A stretch of 9,516 nt of DNA from the NCBI RefSeq assembly GCF_041909755.1, contig NZ_JAYRCW010000096.1, positions 1-9,516 on the forward strand, in the 5' to 3' direction. The notes beneath the pieces were generated by a model. It searched no databases. It was not told the origin of the DNA and worked only from the letters and a program-made list of their open reading frames with translations. This document shows, piece by piece, positions 5,763 to 9,516 of this stretch. A program made the position numbers and the translations under genes. This stretch comes from Sandaracinobacteroides sp041909755. GTDB taxonomy: Bacteria > Pseudomonadota > Alphaproteobacteria > Sphingomonadales > Sphingomonadaceae. Within the stretch, counting starts at the first letter, position 1, and each line of letters opens with the position of its first letter.

Positions 5763-7121
5763 ATGGCGGATCCACGCCTTCCCCGCGTCGTCATCCTGGG
5801 GCGACCCAATGTCGGCAAGTCCACGCTGTTCAACCGGCTCGTGGGCAAGAAGCTGGCTTTGGTGGACGACCAGCCCGGCGTCACGCGGGACAGGCGGGAG
5901 GGGCGCGGCCGCCTGTTCGATCTGGATTTCACCATCATCGACACCGCCGGGCTCGAGGAAGCGGAAGCCGGCAGCCTGTCAGACAGGATGCGCCTGCAAT
6001 CGCGCGCTGCGCTGGAGGGTGCGGCTGCTGCCCTGTTCGTGATCGATGCCCGGCAGGGCCTCACACAGGCAGACCGGCACTTCGCCCGCTGGCTGCGGCA
6101 GGAAGCGGGCGTGCCCATCATCCCGGTCGCCAACAAGTGCGAAGGCAAGGCGTCCGAGGCGGGCCTGATGGAGGCGTTCGAGCTGGGCCTGGGTGATCCT
6201 GTCCCGCTCTCTGCCGAACATGGCGAGGGGCTGGCCGATCTGTTCGAAGCGCTCGCCCCACTGATCCCCGAACCCGGCGAGGACGAGCCGGAGGCCGAGG
6301 AGCCGGCAGCGGATTCCCCGTTGAAGCTCGCCATTGTCGGCCGCCCCAACGCGGGCAAGTCCACGCTCATCAACAAGCTTCTGGGCCAGAACCGCCTGCT
6401 GACGGGGCCGGAAGCGGGCATCACCCGCGATTCGATCGCCATCCCCTGGGAATGGAACGGCCGCCGGGTCGATCTGATCGACACGGCGGGGATGCGCCGC
6501 AAGGCCAAGGTGGTGGACAAGCTGGAAAAGCTGGCCGTCGCCGATGGCCGCCACGCCGTCGATTTCGCCGAAGTCGTGGTGCTGCTGCTGGATGCGACGC
6601 TGGGCCTTGAATCGCAGGATCTGCGCATCGCGGACATGGTGCTTCAGGAAGGCCGCGCGCTCATCGTCGCCATCAACAAATGGGATTCCGCACAGGATCA
6701 GAGCCGGCTGTTCAACGGCATCAAGAAGGCGCTGGATGAAGGCCTCGCGCAGGTTCGCGGCGTGCCCGTCCTCACCGTCTCCGCCCTCACCGGGAAGGGG
6801 CTGGATACGCTGCTTGAAGTCGCCTTCGAAACCCGCGAACGCTGGAGCCGGCGGGTGCCGACGGCGGCGCTCAACCGCTGGTTCGAAGCCGCGCTGGATC
6901 GCAACCCGCCGCCGGCGCCAGGCGGCAAGCGCATCAAGATGCGCTACATCACCCAGGCCCGCACCCGCCCGCCCACCTTCATCGTCTTCGGCAACCGGCT
7001 GGACGAGCTGCCCGAAAGCTACAACCGCTATCTGGTGAACAGCCTGCGCGACGATCTGGACCTGAAGGGCCTGCCGATCCGCATCAACATGCGATCGGGC
7101 CGCAACCCCTACGGAAGCTGA
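5763..7121 (+). CDS. der: Ribosome biogenesis GTPase Der (EngA), 452 aa
   Basis: Der has two tandem G domains and a C-terminal KH-like domain and is required for maturation of the 50S subunit. First G domain: P-loop GRPNVGKST at residues 13-21, T41 in PGVTRDR, DTAG at 60-63, and NKCE at 124-127 (Glu replaces the usual Asp of NKxD, as is common in alphaproteobacterial Der). An acidic linker (about 170-185) follows. Second G domain: GRPNAGKST at 193-201, GITRDS at 219-224, DTAG at 240-243, NKWD at 305-308. The KH-like end includes KMRYITQARTRPPTF and finishes PIRINMRSGRNPYGS. Length is normal. It starts 4 nt after bamB with no clear ribosome site, so translation is probably coupled. The pair bamB-der is widely conserved. 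Only 4 nt separate its stop from an exosortase-type ligase gene. Confidence 0.98.
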   Translation: MADPRLPRVVILGRPNVGKSTLFNRLVGKKLALVDDQPGVTRDRREGRGRLFDLDFTIIDTAGLEEAEAGSLSDRMRLQSRAALEGAAAALFVIDARQGLTQADRHFARWLRQEAGVPIIPVANKCEGKASEAGLMEAFELGLGDPVPLSAEHGEGLADLFEALAPLIPEPGEDEPEAEEPAADSPLKLAIVGRPNAGKSTLINKLLGQNRLLTGPEAGITRDSIAIPWEWNGRRVDLIDTAGMRRKAKVVDKLEKLAVADGRHAVDFAEVVVLLLDATLGLESQDLRIADMVLQEGRALIVAINKWDSAQDQSRLFNGIKKALDEGLAQVRGVPVLTVSALTGKGLDTLLEVAFETRERWSRRVPTAALNRWFEAALDRNPPPAPGGKRIKMRYITQARTRPPTFIVFGNRLDELPESYNRYLVNSLRDDLDLKGLPIRINMRSGRNPYGS

Positions 7122-7125
7122 GGCG

Positions 7126-8616
7126 ATGCAGCGGGGGGACGAACTGCTGAAGCGCGGGCGTCCGGCCGATCCGGCGCTGATCGACCGCGACCGGCGGCTG
7201 ACCTATGCCGACCTCGATGGGCAGGTGTCCGCCGTCGCGGGCGCGCTGGCCGCGCGGCTGGGCGAAGGCAGCCGCGTCGCGGTGTGGCTGCCGAAAAGCC
7301 TGGAATGCGTCGTGCTGCTGTTCGCCCTGCTGCGCGCCGGGCTGGTGATGGTGCCGGTGAACCCGGTGCTGCGCGGCCAGCAGGTGCATCACATCCTCGT
7401 CGATTCCGGCGCCGGCCTCCTTGTCACCCACAAGGCCCGCGCCGCGACGCTGGCGGATGCCCCTTGCCCGGTGCTGCTGCTGGAAACGGATTGGCCGTCG
7501 CTGGCCGCAGGACCGGCGCTCGATGCGCGCGGGCAGGGCGCGGATGCGCTTGCGGCACTGCTCTACACATCCGGCTCCACCGGCGCGCCCAAGGGCGTGA
7601 TGGTCACCCACCGGAACCTGCTGGTCGGCGCGCGCAGCGTGGCGGCCTATCTGGGCACCGGCGCGGACGACCGGCTGCTGTCGGTGCTGCCGCTCAGCTT
7701 CGATTTCGGCTTCTCCCAGCTGACCACGGCCTTCCATTCGGGTGCAGCCGTGGCGCTGCTCGACTATCTCACCCCGCGCGACGTCGTGCAGGCCTGCACC
7801 CGCCACGGCATCACCCAGCTGGCGGCCGTGCCGCCGCTGTGGGTGCAACTCGCCGCGCTGGACTGGCCGGCAGAAGCTGTCTCGGCCATGCGCACCCTGT
7901 CCAACAGCGGCGGCCGCCTGCCGGTGCCCACCGTGAAGGCCCTGCGCACCCTGTTTCCGGCCGCGCGCCTGCACCTGATGTATGGCCTCACGGAAGCCTT
8001 CCGGTCCACGACGCTGCCGCCGGAGCTGGCAGACAGCCACCCATCCAGCATCGGCCGCGCGATCCCGGACGCAGAGATCCTGGTCGTCCGCCCGGATGGC
8101 AGCCTGACGGCCGATGGGGAGCCGGGCGAGCTCGTCCATTGCGGCCCGCTCGTCACACGGGGGTACTGGCAGGATCCGGATCGCACGGCACAGCGCTTCC
8201 GGCCCGCACCGCCCGCCTCCCGCCATGGCGGAACGGCCGTCTGGTCGGGCGATACGGTGGTGCGCGATGCCGAGGGGCTCATCACCTTCGTGGGCCGCGA
8301 AGACGAGACGATCAAGACGATGGGCACCCGCGTCTCCCCCACCGAGATCGAGGAACTGGCGCACCAGAGCGGGGCGGTGGCGCAGGTGGTGGCGCTTGGC
8401 CTGCCGGATGAACTCGCGGGGCAGCGCATCCGGCTGGTGGCCGCCCCGGCGGCGGGCACGGAACCGGCAGACGCCGAGGCCCGGCTGATGGCGTGGTTCC
8501 GCAAGGAAGCGCCGCACTATATGCAACCCGCCGGGCTCGTCTGGATGGATGCGCTGCCGGTGTCCGCCAACGGCAAGCTGGACCGCAGCGCCATCCGCAA
8601 GCAGTTCGGCCAATGA
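7126..8616 (+). CDS. Acyl-CoA ligase (AMP-forming), exosortase A system-associated (496 aa)
   Basis: This is an ANL-superfamily adenylating enzyme: it activates a carboxylic acid with ATP as acyl-AMP and normally passes it to CoA or a carrier thiol. The ATP-binding loop YTSGSTGAPKGVMVTH starts at Tyr147, the A5 motif YGLTE at 286-290, the hinge region SGDTVVRDAEG has Asp376, and the catalytic lysine of the C-terminal subdomain is Lys484 in NGKLDRS, so it appears fully active. The block GARSVAAYLGTGADDRLLSVLPLSFDFGFSQLT (in pieces), the NSGGRLP motif and MYGLTEAFRST are what I recall for the TIGR03098 family found in exosortase A (PEP-CTERM) loci. The true substrate is unknown. The gene starts 4 nt after der with GGAAG at 7113-7117, and its stop overlaps the next gene (ATGA). 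Family is confident, subfamily fairly so. Confidence 0.9.
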   Translation: MQRGDELLKRGRPADPALIDRDRRLTYADLDGQVSAVAGALAARLGEGSRVAVWLPKSLECVVLLFALLRAGLVMVPVNPVLRGQQVHHILVDSGAGLLVTHKARAATLADAPCPVLLLETDWPSLAAGPALDARGQGADALAALLYTSGSTGAPKGVMVTHRNLLVGARSVAAYLGTGADDRLLSVLPLSFDFGFSQLTTAFHSGAAVALLDYLTPRDVVQACTRHGITQLAAVPPLWVQLAALDWPAEAVSAMRTLSNSGGRLPVPTVKALRTLFPAARLHLMYGLTEAFRSTTLPPELADSHPSSIGRAIPDAEILVVRPDGSLTADGEPGELVHCGPLVTRGYWQDPDRTAQRFRPAPPASRHGGTAVWSGDTVVRDAEGLITFVGREDETIKTMGTRVSPTEIEELAHQSGAVAQVVALGLPDELAGQRIRLVAAPAAGTEPADAEARLMAWFRKEAPHYMQPAGLVWMDALPVSANGKLDRSAIRKQFGQ

Positions 8617-9516
8617 CGGACCGCATGCCGCAGGGCTTCGGCCGCGACGCGGCCGGGCGGCTGCTCGTCGCCGGGAAGGCGGCGGAGGACTGGGTGGCGG
8701 CGGCGGGGGACACGCCGTTGTTCCTCTATGACCGGGCGCTGCTGACGGCCCGGGTCCAGGCGTTCCGGACCGCCATGCCCGGCGCGCTGCAGCTGCATTT
8801 CGCGGTCAAGGCCAACCCGCTGCCTGCGCTGCTCGCCCATATGGCGGGTCTGGTGGACGGCTTCGATGTCGCCTCCGCCGGGGAAATGGCGAAGGCGCTG
8901 GCAGCCGGAATGCCCGCCGCGCACATCAGCTTTGCCGGCCCCGGCAAGCGCGACCGGGAGCTTGAGGCGGCGGTCAGGGCAGGCGTTGCGCTGAACGTGG
9001 AATCCGCGGGCGAGCTGGATCGTCTGGCGGCGATCGCCGCGCGGCTGGGGCTGCCGGCGCGGGTGGCGCTCAGGGTGAATCCGCCTTTCGCGCTGAAAGG
9101 CTCCGGCATGAAGATGGGGGGCGCGGCCAGCCCCTTCGGCGTGGATGCGGCGGCCGCCGGGCCGTTGCTGCGGCGGATGGGCGAGGCGCCGTTCCGGTTC
9201 GAAGGGCTGCACCTGTTCGCGGGATCGCAGAACCTGTCCGTAGATGCGATCCTGCAATCCCAGCGTCAGTCCGTCGCGCTGGCTGCGGATCTGCTGTCGG
9301 AAGCCGGGCTTCAGGCCCCGCTCGTCAACCTCGGCGGCGGCTTCGGCGTGCCCTATTTCCCCGGAGATTTGGCGCTCGATCTCGCCGCGCTGGGCGAAGG
9401 CCTCGGCGCCATCCTGGATGCGCGCCCGGCGGTGCTGGCAAACAGCCGCTTCGCGCTGGAACTGGGCCGCTGGCTGGTCGCGGAAGCAGGCGTCTATCTG
9501 TGCCGCGTTGTGGACC
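8613..9516 (+). CDS. PLP-dependent decarboxylase, exosortase A system-associated, 3' end cut by window edge
   Basis: About 301 residues are visible and no stop is reached; family members have roughly 400, so about a quarter is missing. The fold-type III (alanine racemase-like barrel) decarboxylase features are clear: Lys66 in LHFAVKANP is the PLP Schiff-base lysine, followed by FDVASAGEM, FAGPGKRD, LNVESAGELDR, ALRVNPPF, the HLFAGSQ histidine segment, LVNLGGGFGVPYFPGD (phosphate-binding glycine loop) and LELGRWLVAEAG. Ornithine and diaminopimelate decarboxylases have EPGR where this has ELGR. The overall pattern matches the TIGR03099 family of exosortase A loci rather than lysA. The ATG at 8613 overlaps the ligase stop by 4 bp; ATG 8625 is an alternative. 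The second active-site Cys/Tyr region lies beyond the edge. The amino acid substrate is unknown. Confidence 0.9.
   Translation, partial: MTDRMPQGFGRDAAGRLLVAGKAAEDWVAAAGDTPLFLYDRALLTARVQAFRTAMPGALQLHFAVKANPLPALLAHMAGLVDGFDVASAGEMAKALAAGMPAAHISFAGPGKRDRELEAAVRAGVALNVESAGELDRLAAIAARLGLPARVALRVNPPFALKGSGMKMGGAASPFGVDAAAAGPLLRRMGEAPFRFEGLHLFAGSQNLSVDAILQSQRQSVALAADLLSEAGLQAPLVNLGGGFGVPYFPGDLALDLAALGEGLGAILDARPAVLANSRFALELGRWLVAEAGVYLCRVVD

Noticed and set aside
4232..6637. 801-codon minus-strand open frame opposite yfgM-like, bamB and der
   Set aside because: The plus-strand genes are unmistakable, and the antisense product is low-complexity Ser/Arg/Gly/His sequence. High GC third positions suppress stops on the opposite strand.
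7084..8613. 509-codon minus-strand open frame opposite the ligase gene
   Set aside because: It is a shadow of a fully motif-supported ANL enzyme and has His/Arg/Gln-rich low-complexity translation with no recognisable domain.
8613..9516. lysA (diaminopimelate decarboxylase)
   Set aside because: The fold is the same, but the ELGRWLV segment, the HLFAGSQ segment and the upstream exosortase-type ligase fit the exosortase A-associated subfamily better.

Overview
The window is GC-rich, with back-to-back or overlapping genes, and looks chromosomal and alphaproteobacterial, most probably a sphingomonad (Sphingomonadales). This rests on the order panB / YfgM-like TPR protein / bamB / der, the alphaproteobacterial style of Der (NKCE in the first G4 motif), and exosortase-A-type genes next door. 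The species cannot be named from this sequence. No rRNA, tRNA, CRISPR array, insertion sequence or other mobile element was seen.

Layout. (1) Bases 1-1537, minus strand: a compact three-gene operon, a TetR-family repressor followed by two VOC-superfamily (glyoxalase/PhnB-like) proteins, the last cut by the left edge. A near-perfect 20-bp palindrome lies between plausible -35 and -10 boxes just ahead of the tetR start. This suggests an autoregulated, possibly leaderless transcript. (2) Bases 1629-3466, plus strand, divergent from tetR: a small Ala/Gly-rich lipoprotein, a glutaredoxin-dependent ArsC-type arsenate reductase, a second small lipoprotein, and panB (ketopantoate hydroxymethyltransferase, pantothenate/CoA synthesis). 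They are joined by 4-bp ATGA overlaps or a 10-nt gap and so probably form one operon. (3) Bases 3467-3629: the largest gap inside the plus-strand series, with two hairpins and the leader of the next operon. (4) Bases 3630-7121: YfgM-like membrane-anchored TPR protein (TTG start), BamB lipoprotein of the outer-membrane assembly machine, and the double GTPase Der of 50S ribosome maturation. (5) Bases 7126-9516: an AMP-forming acyl-CoA ligase and a fold-type III PLP decarboxylase (cut by the right edge), both closely resembling the exosortase A (PEP-CTERM)-associated versions. They follow der after only 4 nt, so an accessory surface-polysaccharide/protein-sorting locus appears to start directly at the end of a housekeeping operon.

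How the genes work together. Region 1 is probably a small-molecule-responsive detoxification or unknown-substrate unit. Regions 2 and 4 are cofactor, envelope-biogenesis and ribosome-assembly housekeeping, with two uncharacterised lipoproteins around an orphan arsC. Region 5 is the most interesting: the ligase and decarboxylase always attract attention in exosortase A loci because their chemistry there is unsettled. Every stretch over 300 bases is accounted for by a gene. Very long open frames on the opposite strand (883, 801 and 509 codons) are GC-rich shadows.
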